From the NCBI RefSeq assembly GCF_030489605.1, contig NZ_JAUKFY010000009.1, positions 1-64,000 of the forward strand: a DNA stretch of 64,000 nt, in the 5' to 3' direction. This stretch comes from Brevibacillus laterosporus. Its GTDB lineage: Bacteria; Bacillota; Bacilli; Brevibacillales; Brevibacillaceae. Below, piece by piece: positions 1 through 8,473 of the stretch. Both the position numbers and the translations under genes were made by a program. Below the pieces are notes generated by a model. The model was not told where the DNA came from and made no database searches. It saw only the letters and a program-made list of their open reading frames with translations. Numbering within the stretch: position 1 is the first letter of the stretch; each line of letters starts with the position of its first letter.

Positions 1-30
1 ACCAAAGCGCTAGGAGAGTTTTTTTATATC

Positions 31-1230
31 TTATAGTTTAGCAAATTTCATTGTGTCGCGAGCAATCATTACCTCTTCGTTTGTAGGGATAATGAAAGCT
101 TTAACTGGAGAATGATCGAAAGTAAGATCAGTTTCTTTACCGCGTACGTTATTTTTAGAACGGTCGAAGTATACACCCATCCACTCTAATTTATCCAATA
201 CGCGACCACGAATGATATCACTGTTTTCACCAATACCGGCTGTGAAAATGATTGCATCCACACCGTTCATTTGCATTGCATAAGAACCGATGTAGTTACG
301 GATTTTTTCTACAAAAATTTGTAGAGATAGCTCGGCACGCTCGTCATTGTTTTCTGCTGCAGACTCGATATCGCGAAGATCGCTAGACAAGCCAGAAACA
401 GCTAGAAGACCAGACTTTTTATTTAGAACATCTACTAATTCGTCAACAGAAAGTCCTGTTTTTTGTTGTAGATAAGGAAGCAATGCTACATCGATATCTC
501 CAGAGCGAGTACCCATTGGCAAACCAGCAAGTGGTGTAAAGCCCATGGATGTATCAATGGATTTACCACGGTAGATAGCAGCCAAAGAAGCACCGTTACC
601 CAAATGGCAGCTAATCAAACGTAGTTTTTCTACTGGACGATCCAACAATTCAGCAGCACGCTGCATCACATACTTGTGAGAAGTACCGTGGAAACCGTAT
701 TTACGGATACCGTACTTTTCATAGTACTCGGTTGGGATACTGTACAAGTAAGATTTAGCAGGCATAGTTTGGTGGAAAGCTGTATCAAAAACTGCAACCG
801 CAGGAACGTTTGGTAGAATCTTTTGGAATGCAGTAATTCCCATGATGTTTGCTGGGTTGTGAAGAGGAGCCAGTTCAGAAAGCTCTTCTAGTTTTTTAAT
901 TACTTCATCTGTTACCAATACGGAATCTTTGAAAGTTTCGCCGCCGTGAACTACACGATGACCAACGCCATCCAATTCTGTAATATCTTTAATAGCGCCT
1001 TTTTCTGGATCAGTTAACAAAGCAATTAGTTTTTTTACAGCTACTTCATGGTCTTTCAGATCAAGCGTTTCTTTTAGCTTCTCTCCATCGCCTACTTGGA
1101 ATGAAGACATGGAATCCTCCATGCCAATACGCTCCATTAGACCTTTTGCCAATACACGCTCAGAAGGCATGTCAAACAATTGGTATTTCAAAGAGGAGCT
1201 ACCACAGTTTACGGATAGTACGATTGCCAT
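31..1230 (-). CDS. ackA: acetate kinase
   Basis: Cytosolic enzyme interconverting acetate plus ATP with acetyl phosphate; with phosphotransacetylase it forms the overflow and fermentation route to acetate. The 399-residue protein has the usual family length. Visible ASKHA-kinase landmarks in order: [11 protein letters not shown] at the N-terminus (phosphate loop), [23 protein letters not shown], the HLGNGAS adenosine motif, GTRSGDID and FTAGIGENS near the C-terminus. The ATG is preceded by AAGGTGATCAT, a good ribosome binding site. It is monocistronic here; pta is not adjacent. A sigma-A-type promoter and an FNR/CRP-like palindrome lie upstream. Confidence 0.97.
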   Translation of the reverse strand: MAIVLSVNCGSSSLKYQLFDMPSERVLAKGLMERIGMEDSMSSFQVGDGEKLKETLDLKDHEVAVKKLIALLTDPEKGAIKDITELDGVGHRVVHGGETFKDSVLVTDEVIKKLEELSELAPLHNPANIMGITAFQKILPNVPAVAVFDTAFHQTMPAKSYLYSIPTEYYEKYGIRKYGFHGTSHKYVMQRAAELLDRPVEKLRLISCHLGNGASLAAIYRGKSIDTSMGFTPLAGLPMGTRSGDIDVALLPYLQQKTGLSVDELVDVLNKKSGLLAVSGLSSDLRDIESAAENNDERAELSLQIFVEKIRNYIGSYAMQMNGVDAIIFTAGIGENSDIIRGRVLDKLEWMGVYFDRSKNNVRGKETDLTFDHSPVKAFIIPTNEEVMIARDTMKFAKL

Positions 1231-1330
1231 ATGATCACCTTTATCCTATCTTGTTGTTTGTCTTTCGTTGTCTCTCTCGATTAATGAGAAAATCAGCATA
1301 GACCGATTTCATCACAATCTCTAGTAATCT

Positions 1331-1359
1331 ACTTTAGCATGAATCCTCGCATCTGTGAA
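1331..1359 (-). promoter_or_regulatory. candidate sigma-A promoter of ackA
   Basis: Reading the minus strand, TTCACA and TAAAGT are separated by 17 bases, with TGC just before the -10 (extended -10). The -35 matches 5/6 and the -10 4/6 of consensus. It lies about 100 bases upstream of the ackA start. Sequence-only prediction. Confidence 0.5.
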
Positions 1360-1369
1360 TGTTATCACA
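1354..1369 (-). promoter_or_regulatory. FNR/CRP-family palindrome at the ackA promoter
   Basis: TGTGA-N6-TCACA, an exact match to the CRP/FNR-family consensus core. It overlaps the predicted -35 of ackA, with its centre about 37-41 bases upstream of the inferred start of transcription, the place a class II activator would occupy. Bacillus Fnr uses this type of site, but the regulator here is inferred. Confidence 0.45.
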
Positions 1370-1658
1370 AGAAATTCAGACTCTTTCAAAAACTGTTACT
1401 TTTAGTATGTCCAAAACGATACAATCGTACTCAGCGCTCGTTCATCATTTTAGAAAAGAAATAGATAAGCTTGGAAATTGAATGTTAATTTTTTTAAAAG
1501 CTTCTGTCAGAACCCTTTACACTGCCTATACCTTTTTAATAATTCTCGTTGATCTTATCCGATTTAATCTTTGCTTAAATCCCATCCATTAATAAAGCTC
1601 CAGCCTTTTCCTTTCTCCCTATCACTATAATTCCTTTTGTAAAAAAACTCGTTTCTCT

Positions 1659-1697
1659 TTCATAGAATCTTCATCCCAGCTTAACCTCATCTCATGA
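1659..1697 (+). promoter_or_regulatory. tandem PhoP-box-like repeats upstream of phoX
   Basis: TTCATA, TTCATC, TTAACC and a weaker TCATGA occur in direct orientation, each separated by exactly 5 bases (11-base period). This fits the Bacillus PhoP box, TT(A/C/T)A(C/T)A repeats 4-6 bases apart. A TACAAT at 1707-1712 would be the -10, placing the boxes at roughly -60 to -22 with no -35, as in PhoP-activated promoters. Confidence 0.55.
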
Positions 1698-1758
1698 CAG
1701 GCTCTTTACAATGAAAAGCGAAAACGAGCTTTTAACAGGAAAAGGAGCGATTCTACCA

Positions 1759-3402
1759 ATGGAAGTAAACCGTCGTCAGTTTTTAACATTTCTTGGAACC
1801 GGCACTGCTGCTCTCGCTTCATTGGCTACAGGGATTCCAGCCCTTGCCAAAGGGGAGTCCATTTCTGGGAAAACAGCAGATCATCTATTTGGCCTGCAAT
1901 CTCCTCCTAAAGCCTTTCATCCGAAATTCACCCCGATCAAACCAAGTACAAAGGATGACGTCATTCTTCCCCAAGGCTTTTCTTACAATGTCATTGCCCT
2001 TTATGGTGATAAAATTAACGCTTCCGGCGATACTTTTGGTTTTAATGCTGACTTCAACTGTTTTTTGCCGATGAACGGAAAATCAGATCATGGTTTACTT
2101 TGGACGAATCATGAATATTGCGGCGAGCTGGAATACTATGTAAATGGCTATGATAACCTGAACGCTGATCCCCAAAATAATAAACGCACGCAAGAACAAA
2201 TCCGTAAATACCTGTACGCATTAGGCGGCTCTGTCATTGAGATTAAAAAGGAGCAAGGTAAGTGGACATTGATTCCTAACTCCAAATACGGTCGCCGTGT
2301 TAGCGGATTAACCAAACACCTCATGACAGGCCCTGCCGCTAGCCTTGCAAAAGAAGTAGTCGGTACATTTGCCAACTGCTCTGGCGGTGTCACCCTGTGG
2401 AATTCTATTTTAACCTGTGAAGAGAATTTTCAGGATGTAATCACCGATTGCAAACTTGCTGATGAACGACACTATGGCTGGGTAGTGGAGGTGGACCCAT
2501 TCGATCCAAGCTCCACGCCTAAAAAACATACGGCACTTGGGCGCTTTTCACATGAAAATACTGCTATGACACTAGCTCCTGGCGGTCAATTAGTGGTATA
2601 CATGGGCGATGACGCTACTGATCAGTACGTGTATAAATATGTATCTAAAAATAAGTACGATAAGGCTAAAGGTAAAGCGAACAGCAAGCTGCTAGAGGAA
2701 GGAACGCTGTATGTGGCCAATTTCGCAAAGGGGAAATGGGTAGCTCTCGATTACCAAAAGACAGAAGCCTTGCAAAAAGCTGTGGATAAAGAAAACAGAC
2801 CGCAATTTACCTCCCAAGCGGATGTGTTGATTAACTGTCGCATCGCTGCAAAAGTAGCTGGCGGGACACCAATGGACCGTCCCGAGGATGTGGAGGTTCA
2901 TCCGATTGATGGTTCTATCTTTATTTCCCTGACTAACAATAAAAATCATAGTAACTTTTATGGTCATATCATGCGCCTGTTTGAAAAGAATAACGATCAC
3001 GCTGGCATAGAGTTTGATTTTGAAATCTTTGCCACAGGTGGTCCGCAAAGCGGCTTTGCGGCTCCAGATAATCTGGCCTTTGACAGTGCAGGCAATCTGT
3101 GGGTCGTGACTGACATCTCCTCTGGTTCTATGAATGCGGGAATCTACCGTTCCTTTGGAAATAATGGAGTCTATTTTATTCCTACCTCTGGTGAGCATAA
3201 AGGCGTAGCTAGTCAGTTTGCTTCGGCCCCAGTTGGTGCGGAGATGACAGGCCCCTGGTTTACATCCGATGAAAAAACATTATTTTTATCCGTTCAGCAT
3301 CCTGGCGAAAATTTAGAGTCTTACGATAAACCAACCAGCCACTGGCCTCGCGGAGTATCCTCCCTCGCTTTGCCAGGGGTAATTGCTATTAACGGATTTT
3401 AG
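1759..3402 (+). CDS. phoX: PhoX-family alkaline phosphatase, Tat-exported
   Basis: Predicted extracytoplasmic phosphatase releasing phosphate from organic esters. The N-terminus is a twin-arginine signal (NRRQFLTFLG, hydrophobic stretch, ALA-KG cleavage region near residue 30). The body has PhoX/DUF839 features: TNHEYCGE, GRFSHENTAM, RPEDVEVHP and PDNLAFD, segments that carry metal and active-site residues in this family. An upstream in-frame ATG at 1711 is possible, but the start at 1759 has GGAG at 1744-1747 and places the RR motif at residues 5-6; the earlier ATG also overlaps a likely -10 element. About 547 residues. The following genes encode the Tat translocase. Confidence 0.88.
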   Translation: MEVNRRQFLTFLGTGTAALASLATGIPALAKGESISGKTADHLFGLQSPPKAFHPKFTPIKPSTKDDVILPQGFSYNVIALYGDKINASGDTFGFNADFNCFLPMNGKSDHGLLWTNHEYCGELEYYVNGYDNLNADPQNNKRTQEQIRKYLYALGGSVIEIKKEQGKWTLIPNSKYGRRVSGLTKHLMTGPAASLAKEVVGTFANCSGGVTLWNSILTCEENFQDVITDCKLADERHYGWVVEVDPFDPSSTPKKHTALGRFSHENTAMTLAPGGQLVVYMGDDATDQYVYKYVSKNKYDKAKGKANSKLLEEGTLYVANFAKGKWVALDYQKTEALQKAVDKENRPQFTSQADVLINCRIAAKVAGGTPMDRPEDVEVHPIDGSIFISLTNNKNHSNFYGHIMRLFEKNNDHAGIEFDFEIFATGGPQSGFAAPDNLAFDSAGNLWVVTDISSGSMNAGIYRSFGNNGVYFIPTSGEHKGVASQFASAPVGAEMTGPWFTSDEKTLFLSVQHPGENLESYDKPTSHWPRGVSSLALPGVIAINGF

Positions 3403-3467
3403 CCACTGCACCTGGCTTTTGAAGGCAGATAGACACTCTAAACGTAGGAAGGGAGAGTAAAATCCAC

Positions 3468-3701
3468 ATGCTATCATCTATTGGGATTCCGGGTCTTATC
3501 CTGATTTTAATTATTGCTTTGGTTATCTTTGGCCCTAGCAAGCTGCCTGAGATTGGTCGCGCTTTTGGACGTACACTAAGTGAATTTAAAACAGCAGCCA
3601 AGGATTTAACCAAAGACGAGGAACCAAATCAATCCTCAGAACCTGCGAAAACGACAGAAGCAACAAAAGTCATGGAACCTGCGAAAAAAGAGGTTTCCTA
3701 A
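3468..3701 (+). CDS. tatA: Sec-independent protein translocase TatA
   Basis: Small 77-residue Tat component that oligomerises to move folded substrates across the membrane. The sequence shows one N-terminal transmembrane helix (residues about 3-20), the [10 protein letters not shown] hinge, an amphipathic helix ([13 protein letters not shown]) and a charged, low-complexity tail with repeated EPA(K)KT-like units. GGGAG lies about 10 bases before the ATG. It sits between phoX and tatC in the same direction, as phoD-tatAd-tatCd do in Bacillus subtilis, suggesting a dedicated translocase for PhoX. Confidence 0.93.
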   Translation: MLSSIGIPGLILILIIALVIFGPSKLPEIGRAFGRTLSEFKTAAKDLTKDEEPNQSSEPAKTTEATKVMEPAKKEVS

Positions 3702-3740
3702 TTAATTTGTTCGAATCTAGTTGAAAGAGGTAGAATTTCA

Positions 3741-4487
3741 TTGGACCCTTCCAACACTCCACGTCATATCTTCGACCATCTAAGCGATATGCGAAAACGG
3801 ATTATTATTGTCATTGCCACATTTTTGATAAGCTTTATTGTTTGCTTTTTATATGTAGATTTTATTTATCAATTCCTTACGAATCGTTCTGGAGAAAAGC
3901 TGACCATCTTAGGTCCCACCGATGTACTAACCATTTATATGAAGCTGTCTGCATGGGCCGCAGTCGCGATTACGATTACGATTGCAGGTTTTCAGATGTG
4001 GGGCTTTGTTTCTCCAGCATTAACCACCAGGGAACGGCAGGTAACATTGATGTATATTCCCGCTCTGTTTCTGTTGTTTATCAGTGGGGCAATGTTTGCC
4101 TATTTTATCTTGTTCCCTATGGTGTATCAATTCGTGCTTGGATTGTCCAACAATAACTTTCAGCTTTTAATTACGGCTAGCGACTATTTCAGCTTTATGC
4201 TCGCTTTTTGCCTGCCCTTTTCGGTATTATTCGAACTTCCACTGGCGGTTTTATTTCTCAGTCACTTGGGCATTGTGAATCCGCATCGGTTAGCAAAATT
4301 ACGCAGGCCTGCTTATTTTCTACTATCGATCATTTCTATCTCGGTAACTCCACCAGACATCATATCGGACATATTGGTGATTGTACCGCTGATTGGGTTA
4401 TACGAATTAAGCATTGGAATTTCAAGAATGGTGTACCGTAAAAAGCTAGGGAAAGAGCAAATTACACTAGGGCGGTCGAATTGCTAA
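3741..4487 (+). CDS. tatC: Sec-independent protein translocase TatC
   Basis: Multi-pass inner component of the Tat pathway that recognises the twin-arginine signal. The 248-residue protein begins with the typical HIFDHLSDMRKR segment and has about six hydrophobic segments. The conserved cytosolic/periplasmic loop GFVSPALTTRERQ contains the expected Glu region. The start is TTG with AGAGGT upstream; no better ATG exists in frame. Only 39 bases separate it from tatA, and a strong terminator follows directly, so phoX-tatA-tatC looks like one transcript. Confidence 0.95.
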   Translation: MDPSNTPRHIFDHLSDMRKRIIIVIATFLISFIVCFLYVDFIYQFLTNRSGEKLTILGPTDVLTIYMKLSAWAAVAITITIAGFQMWGFVSPALTTRERQVTLMYIPALFLLFISGAMFAYFILFPMVYQFVLGLSNNNFQLLITASDYFSFMLAFCLPFSVLFELPLAVLFLSHLGIVNPHRLAKLRRPAYFLLSIISISVTPPDIISDILVIVPLIGLYELSIGISRMVYRKKLGKEQITLGRSNC

Positions 4488-4535
4488 AAGAGGCGGTCAT
4501 TCTCCGATCAAAATCGGTTGAAGACCGCCTCTTTT
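4486..4535 (+). terminator. terminator after tatC (possibly bidirectional)
   Basis: A 13-base perfect stem (AAAAGAGGCGGTC at 4486-4498 with its complement at 4523-4535), ending in TTTT. It lies between convergent tatC and queF and could serve both. Confidence 0.85.
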
Positions 4536-4552
4536 GCTATCCAACGATAATT

Positions 4553-5059
4553 TTATCGATTATCCACTTTCTCCGGATACATGTCATGATTCATCATGCG
4601 ATGCTCCGCCATCTCTTCAAATTTAGTGCCTGGCTTCCCGTAATTGCAATATGGATCAATCGAAATACCTCCGCGCGGAGTGAATTTGCCCCATACCTCA
4701 ATATATTTTGGATCCATAAGCTTGATTAAATCGTTCATAATAATATTCATGCAATCCTCATGGAAATCACCATGATTGCGGAAACTAAATAGATAAAGCT
4801 TTAAGGATTTACTTTCAACCATTTTCTGATCAGGTATATAACTAATATAAATGGTTGCAAAATCTGGCTGACCTGTCATTGGACAGAGGCTGGTAAATTC
4901 GGGGCAATTAAATTTCACCCAATAATCGCGATATGGATGCTTATTATCAAATGCTTCCAAAACGTTTGGATTATATTCATAATGATACGCTGTCTGTTGA
5001 TTGCCAAGCAGCGTTAAATCTTTTAATTGCGGGTTGGTAGATTGATTATTATGGGTCAT
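4553..5059 (-). CDS. queF: NADPH-dependent 7-cyano-7-deazaguanine reductase
   Basis: Reduces preQ0 (nitrile) to preQ1 with NADPH, the last step before tRNA insertion in queuosine synthesis. The 168-residue length matches the short, type I QueF. Visible: the nucleophilic Cys in [11 protein letters not shown], and [13 protein letters not shown] with the substrate-binding Glu. The ATG has AAAGGAG upstream. It is the last gene of queC-queD-queE-queF, 63 bases after queE. Confidence 0.97.
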   Translation of the reverse strand: MTHNNQSTNPQLKDLTLLGNQQTAYHYEYNPNVLEAFDNKHPYRDYWVKFNCPEFTSLCPMTGQPDFATIYISYIPDQKMVESKSLKLYLFSFRNHGDFHEDCMNIIMNDLIKLMDPKYIEVWGKFTPRGGISIDPYCNYGKPGTKFEEMAEHRMMNHDMYPEKVDNR

Positions 5060-5122
5060 CTATAGTAAACTCCTTTAGCTCTTATTCTCACATCTGCAAG
5101 GCATATATTTCGACGGACGCTA

Positions 5123-5866
5123 TTACACGCCTCGCTTATTGCCCCACAGCAGGGTGTGTAGCTGCGGTAGAACTTTGGCATTGTTAAACTCTTTGGTCAT
5201 GGCTACCTTGTCCACTAACCATTCCAATGATTGTAGTAACCGATCACGCAAGCCTTCTCGTTCACCTTCTAGGTCGGCCAATTCAGGATTCCCTACTTGC
5301 AAATAGAACGGCACCTGCGGATAACGCTGATGTAATTCTTTTGCATACTGGAAATCCTTGTCGTCAAATACAACCACCTTCATGCTAACCTGTTGATCAG
5401 TTGATTGAAAAGGGTTGTCAGTGAGCTTGGCAACGATTTCATCCAGTCGATCTATATTTGTCGTCATCCCGGAGCTAGGCGGTTTCGGAGATAAGGTGAT
5501 ATCATCCACTTCAGCTAACCATTCCTGCCATCTGCTACCCTGGGTTTCCACACCGATGCGAATGTTGTGGGAATGCAGCAGCTGGACTAGTTCTCCAAGC
5601 GGAGCCAGCAATAGCGGATTGCCTCCTGAGATCGTGACATGCGAGAAGCAGTCTTTGCCGAGCTTCTGTAGCTGATTCCAAATCTCCTCTGCTGTCATCA
5701 TGCTGATTTGCTCTTTAGCCGAGCCATCCCATGTGAAGGCAGAGTCACACCAACTGCACCGATAATCGCAGCCAGCCGTACGTACAAACATGGTTTTTTG
5801 CCCAATAACCATTCCTTCTCCTTGGATTGTCGGGCCAAAAATTTCCAGCACAGGAATGTTACTCAT
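5123..5866 (-). CDS. queE: 7-carboxy-7-deazaguanine synthase
   Basis: Radical SAM enzyme converting 6-carboxytetrahydropterin to 7-carboxy-7-deazaguanine in the preQ0 pathway. The start chosen gives [18 protein letters not shown], the conserved N-terminus; a longer frame adds 42 residues that are only read-through of queD. The cluster-binding motif is GCDYRCSWCDSAF (CxxxCxxC). SGGNP and LSPKPPSSG are also typical. It overlaps the end of queD by 8 bases, implying translational coupling. Confidence 0.95.
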   Translation of the reverse strand: MSNIPVLEIFGPTIQGEGMVIGQKTMFVRTAGCDYRCSWCDSAFTWDGSAKEQISMMTAEEIWNQLQKLGKDCFSHVTISGGNPLLLAPLGELVQLLHSHNIRIGVETQGSRWQEWLAEVDDITLSPKPPSSGMTTNIDRLDEIVAKLTDNPFQSTDQQVSMKVVVFDDKDFQYAKELHQRYPQVPFYLQVGNPELADLEGEREGLRDRLLQSLEWLVDKVAMTKEFNNAKVLPQLHTLLWGNKRGV

Positions 5867-6347
5867 GATACATCCACTCCCGGCGCATTTCGGCGTAGCT
5901 AGTTGGTGTCTCGAATAGCCGTACAAATTCCACACGTACACCCTGTTCCTGATAAATAGAGCTATTGGTAAGCGACTCTTCCATTTTTTCAAAAATCCAC
6001 GCTACCATATTTTCTGCTGTTGTATTCATTGGCGGCAACGTTTCATTTAAATAACGGTGATCTAAATAAACCTCGATCTGTTCCTTCCAGATCGTTTTAA
6101 TATCTCCGAAGTCTACTGTAATCCCGATTTCATTGGGGCGACCGCTAATGCCAAACACAACCTTATAGGTGTGTCCATGTAGATTCTTACATTTCCCTTC
6201 GTAAGCATGCAGATGATGAGCGGCATCAAAAGTGAATTCTTTACTTACCAGCACTCGCTTTTGATGATAACGCAGTTCTTTCTTCTGGATATCCTGTTCA
6301 TATCGCTGCAAGCGTTCGACAATGCGAAAATCATAGAAGTTTCCCAT
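5859..6347 (-). CDS. queD: 6-carboxy-5,6,7,8-tetrahydropterin synthase
   Basis: Converts dihydroneopterin triphosphate to 6-carboxytetrahydropterin, the second step to preQ0. Zinc-binding histidines are visible in FDAAHHLH and NLHGHTY, and the KCKN cysteine just before is the expected nucleophile. The 162-residue protein carries about 30 extra N-terminal residues before the family core ([12 protein letters not shown]). It overlaps queC by 17 bases and queE by 8. Confidence 0.95.
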   Translation of the reverse strand: MGNFYDFRIVERLQRYEQDIQKKELRYHQKRVLVSKEFTFDAAHHLHAYEGKCKNLHGHTYKVVFGISGRPNEIGITVDFGDIKTIWKEQIEVYLDHRYLNETLPPMNTTAENMVAWIFEKMEESLTNSSIYQEQGVRVEFVRLFETPTSYAEMRREWMYHE

Positions 6348-6999
6348 TGTTCGCTCGCTCCTCTTCGTATGCCTTCAGGCCTGCGGCACGCAACTGGCAA
6401 GCAGGGCATTCCCCACATCCATCGCCAATCACTCCGTTGTAGCAGGTCAAGGTTTTTTCACGGATATAATCAAACGCACCCAGTTCATCGGATAGCTTCC
6501 ACGTCTGCGCTTTGTTTAGCCACATAAGCGGTGTATGGATCACAAATGGATAATCCATCGCTAACTGCAACGTGACATTGAGTGATTTGATAAAGGAATC
6601 CCGACAATCTGGATAACCGCTAAAATCGGTTTCACAAACACCAGTGATGATATGTCGAGCACCAATTTGCTTAGCGTAGACCGCTGCAAACGACAAAAAG
6701 AGCAGATTGCGTCCATCCACAAATGTATTGGGGATTTCACCTTCTACCTGTTCAATCGCTACATCATCGCGTGTCAACGCATTAGGAGCCAATTGGTTTA
6801 ACAGACTCATATCCATAATCGTCTGCTTTACACCTTGTTCCTTGGCAATTCGCTGCGCACATTCAATTTCTTGCTTGTGACGCTGGCCGTAATCAAAAGT
6901 GACTACTTCCACCTCACCAAACTGTTTTCGTGCCCAAAACAAACACGTTGTGCTATCTTGGCCACCACTAAATACAACCACCGCTTTGTCTTTTGTCAT
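6331..6999 (-). CDS. queC: 7-cyano-7-deazaguanine synthase
   Basis: ATP-dependent conversion of 7-carboxy-7-deazaguanine to preQ0. The PP-loop [13 protein letters not shown] is at the N-terminus and the zinc-binding Cys cluster [16 protein letters not shown] near the C-terminus; 222 residues is normal. AGGGATGAAGC precedes the ATG. It is the first gene of the que operon and follows a preQ1-I riboswitch by about 95 bases. Confidence 0.97.
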   Translation of the reverse strand: MTKDKAVVVFSGGQDSTTCLFWARKQFGEVEVVTFDYGQRHKQEIECAQRIAKEQGVKQTIMDMSLLNQLAPNALTRDDVAIEQVEGEIPNTFVDGRNLLFLSFAAVYAKQIGARHIITGVCETDFSGYPDCRDSFIKSLNVTLQLAMDYPFVIHTPLMWLNKAQTWKLSDELGAFDYIREKTLTCYNGVIGDGCGECPACQLRAAGLKAYEEERANNGKLL

Positions 7000-7021
7000 A
7001 TCGCTTCATCCCTTTCGTGTT

Positions 7022-7043
7022 CTTGAAGAATCATGTCTTCAAG
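7022..7043 (-). promoter_or_regulatory. hairpin between preQ1 aptamer and queC ribosome binding site
   Basis: An 8-base perfect inverted repeat (CTTGAAGA / TCTTCAAG) with a 6-base loop lies just before the queC Shine-Dalgarno and lacks a U tract. The segment CCCTT next to it could also pair with AAGGG of the ribosome binding site. It may be part of a translational expression platform; this is inference. Confidence 0.35.
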
Positions 7044-7093
7044 GGTCTACGAAGAAAGAGCGTTCTTGAACTATCATATGAAACTTGTCCCCA

Positions 7094-7127
7094 GGTAGTT
7101 TTTTATAGAGGGAGTTCGCGAACCTCT
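7094..7127 (-). promoter_or_regulatory. preQ1-I riboswitch aptamer
   Basis: On the minus strand AGAGGTTC, a short loop, CCCTCTATAAAAAACTA follow each other. AGAGG pairs with CCTCT (P1), and the A-rich tail ending in CTA forms the H-type pseudoknot. This matches the preQ1-I consensus closely and lies upstream of queC, as expected for feedback control of the que operon. Confidence 0.92.
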
Positions 7128-7238
7128 CCCATGCACCAAGGCATGGAATTCTTCTGGTTGTCTGGTTGCGGTAAACAGACTTCTCCATTATACGCTGTTT
7201 TGATAGAAAGCATAAGGTTGTTTTACAAATTACAAATT

Positions 7239-7267
7239 TTCACTTGGTAAATCCCGCCAGTTATAAT
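7239..7267 (+). promoter_or_regulatory. candidate promoter of small frameshifted gene
   Basis: TTCACT, 17 bases, then a perfect TATAAT, about 39 bases before an ATG with an AAAGGAG ribosome binding site. Confidence 0.4.
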
Positions 7268-7305
7268 ACAGCAAACCTTTTACGATTATGAAAGGAGCCA
7301 TCTCT

Positions 7306-7462
7306 ATGTACTTTTCTTAAACCAAAAGCCATTGATCGTATCCTGTTTATTGTTCACGTTAGAATATTTGCAGCTTTTGTTTATCCCTTATTTTTTATTT
7401 TAATGCAGCCATTTGTAAACTCTTTACATCCTTCACAAGTACAAGCTAAACCCTATCAGTAA
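7306..7462 (+). pseudogene. small membrane-protein gene with apparent +1 frameshift
   Basis: An ATG at 7306 has AAAGGAGC upstream but meets TAA after four codons (MYFS). In the +1 frame, starting around 7316, an open stretch of 48 codons runs to tandem TAA stops at 7460. It reads LKPKAIDRILF, then a hydrophobic segment (about VRIFAAFVYPLFFILM), and ends KPYQ. A promoter-like site and a terminator flank it. It is therefore either a broken small gene, a sequencing error at the T/A run, or programmed shifting. No family recognised. Confidence 0.4.
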
Positions 7463-7474
7463 TAAAAACAAAAC

Positions 7475-7503
7475 AAGGTAGGAACGCCATTCCTACCTTT
7501 TCT
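7475..7503 (+). terminator. terminator after small ORF
   Basis: AAGGTAGGA, 7-base loop, TCCTACCTT, then TTCT; 9-base perfect stem. Confidence 0.75.
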
Positions 7504-7658
7504 ACTCCGAAAGACTCGTTATATTCCATCTATGACCTCTACAAGTCTTTTTCTTATTGGTCTTTTTCTCTTGGGTTTCAGCCAAATCTAGTTTCTTTCA
7601 CACAAATCTTTACTTCTGTTCGCCATTGCTTTGCATATTGTTAAGATTCACAAGCAGC

Positions 7659-8273
7659 TTATACTTCCCCTTGTTTATTGACCAATGCAAGAATCGCTTC
7701 TACAGCTTCTTCAATTGAACAATGAGCGGTTTCTACAATTAAATCAGGATTAACCGGCGGCTCATAGGGCGCACTAATTCCTGTAAACTGGCCTATTTCT
7801 CCAGTCCTTGCTTTTTTGTACAAGCCTTTCGGATCTCTTTGCTCACAGACCTCTAACGGACACTTCATATAGATTTCATAAAAAACCTGATCAGAAAACA
7901 GCATTCGAGCCATTTGCCGGTCTTCTTCATAGGGGGAAATAAACGAAACGATAGTAACGATCCCCGCATCCACAAACAGCTTGGCTACCTCTGCTACCCT
8001 ACGAATATTTTCTTGCCGGTCTTCTTTGTTAAATCCCAAATTTTTATTCAAACCATGCCGGATATTATCGCCATCCAGCACATAGGAGCGAATTTTTTGA
8101 GCCAACAGCGCCCTCTCAACAGCAAATGCAATCGTTGACTTCCCTGATCCGGATAATCCAGTTAGCCATAGCACACAGCTTTTATGGCCGTTTAGTCCAA
8201 AGCGTTCCTGTTGTGTTACTGTTGAGGTTTGCCATACAATCTGTTGCTTCTGATCAGTCGATTGGTTACTCAC
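7659..8273 (-). CDS. cysC: adenylylsulfate kinase
   Basis: Phosphorylates adenosine 5'-phosphosulfate to PAPS with ATP. The P-loop [19 protein letters not shown] and the ISPYEEDR and [14 protein letters not shown] blocks are all present. I prefer the GTG at 8273 (MSNQSTDQ...), which gives a normal family N-terminus and has AAAGGAG 11 bases upstream; an ATG at 8309 would add 12 residues that encode this same ribosome binding site. No sulfurylase or PAPS reductase is adjacent, so here it is an orphan. It is divergent from the next gene. Confidence 0.92.
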   Translation of the reverse strand: MSNQSTDQKQQIVWQTSTVTQQERFGLNGHKSCVLWLTGLSGSGKSTIAFAVERALLAQKIRSYVLDGDNIRHGLNKNLGFNKEDRQENIRRVAEVAKLFVDAGIVTIVSFISPYEEDRQMARMLFSDQVFYEIYMKCPLEVCEQRDPKGLYKKARTGEIGQFTGISAPYEPPVNPDLIVETAHCSIEEAVEAILALVNKQGEV

Positions 8274-8473
8274 TTCCTCACTCTCTCCTTTTTTTATTAC
8301 ATTATGCACAGTTGCTTGTACGATTGTTAGGCATTACTCCGTTTCTTAGTTTTACGGGCAACCTACTTCTGTCCAATAGTGTGTCGGTTTCTAAATATTT
8401 GAATATAGTAGTAAGAGAATTGAAAAAGGTAGTCTATTATTAGCAAAAATCGGTTCGGGAAGGGGGATTTTAC

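Noticed and set aside
2692-3198. 168-codon minus-strand frame over phoX
   Set aside because: Shadow of phoX; no start signal.
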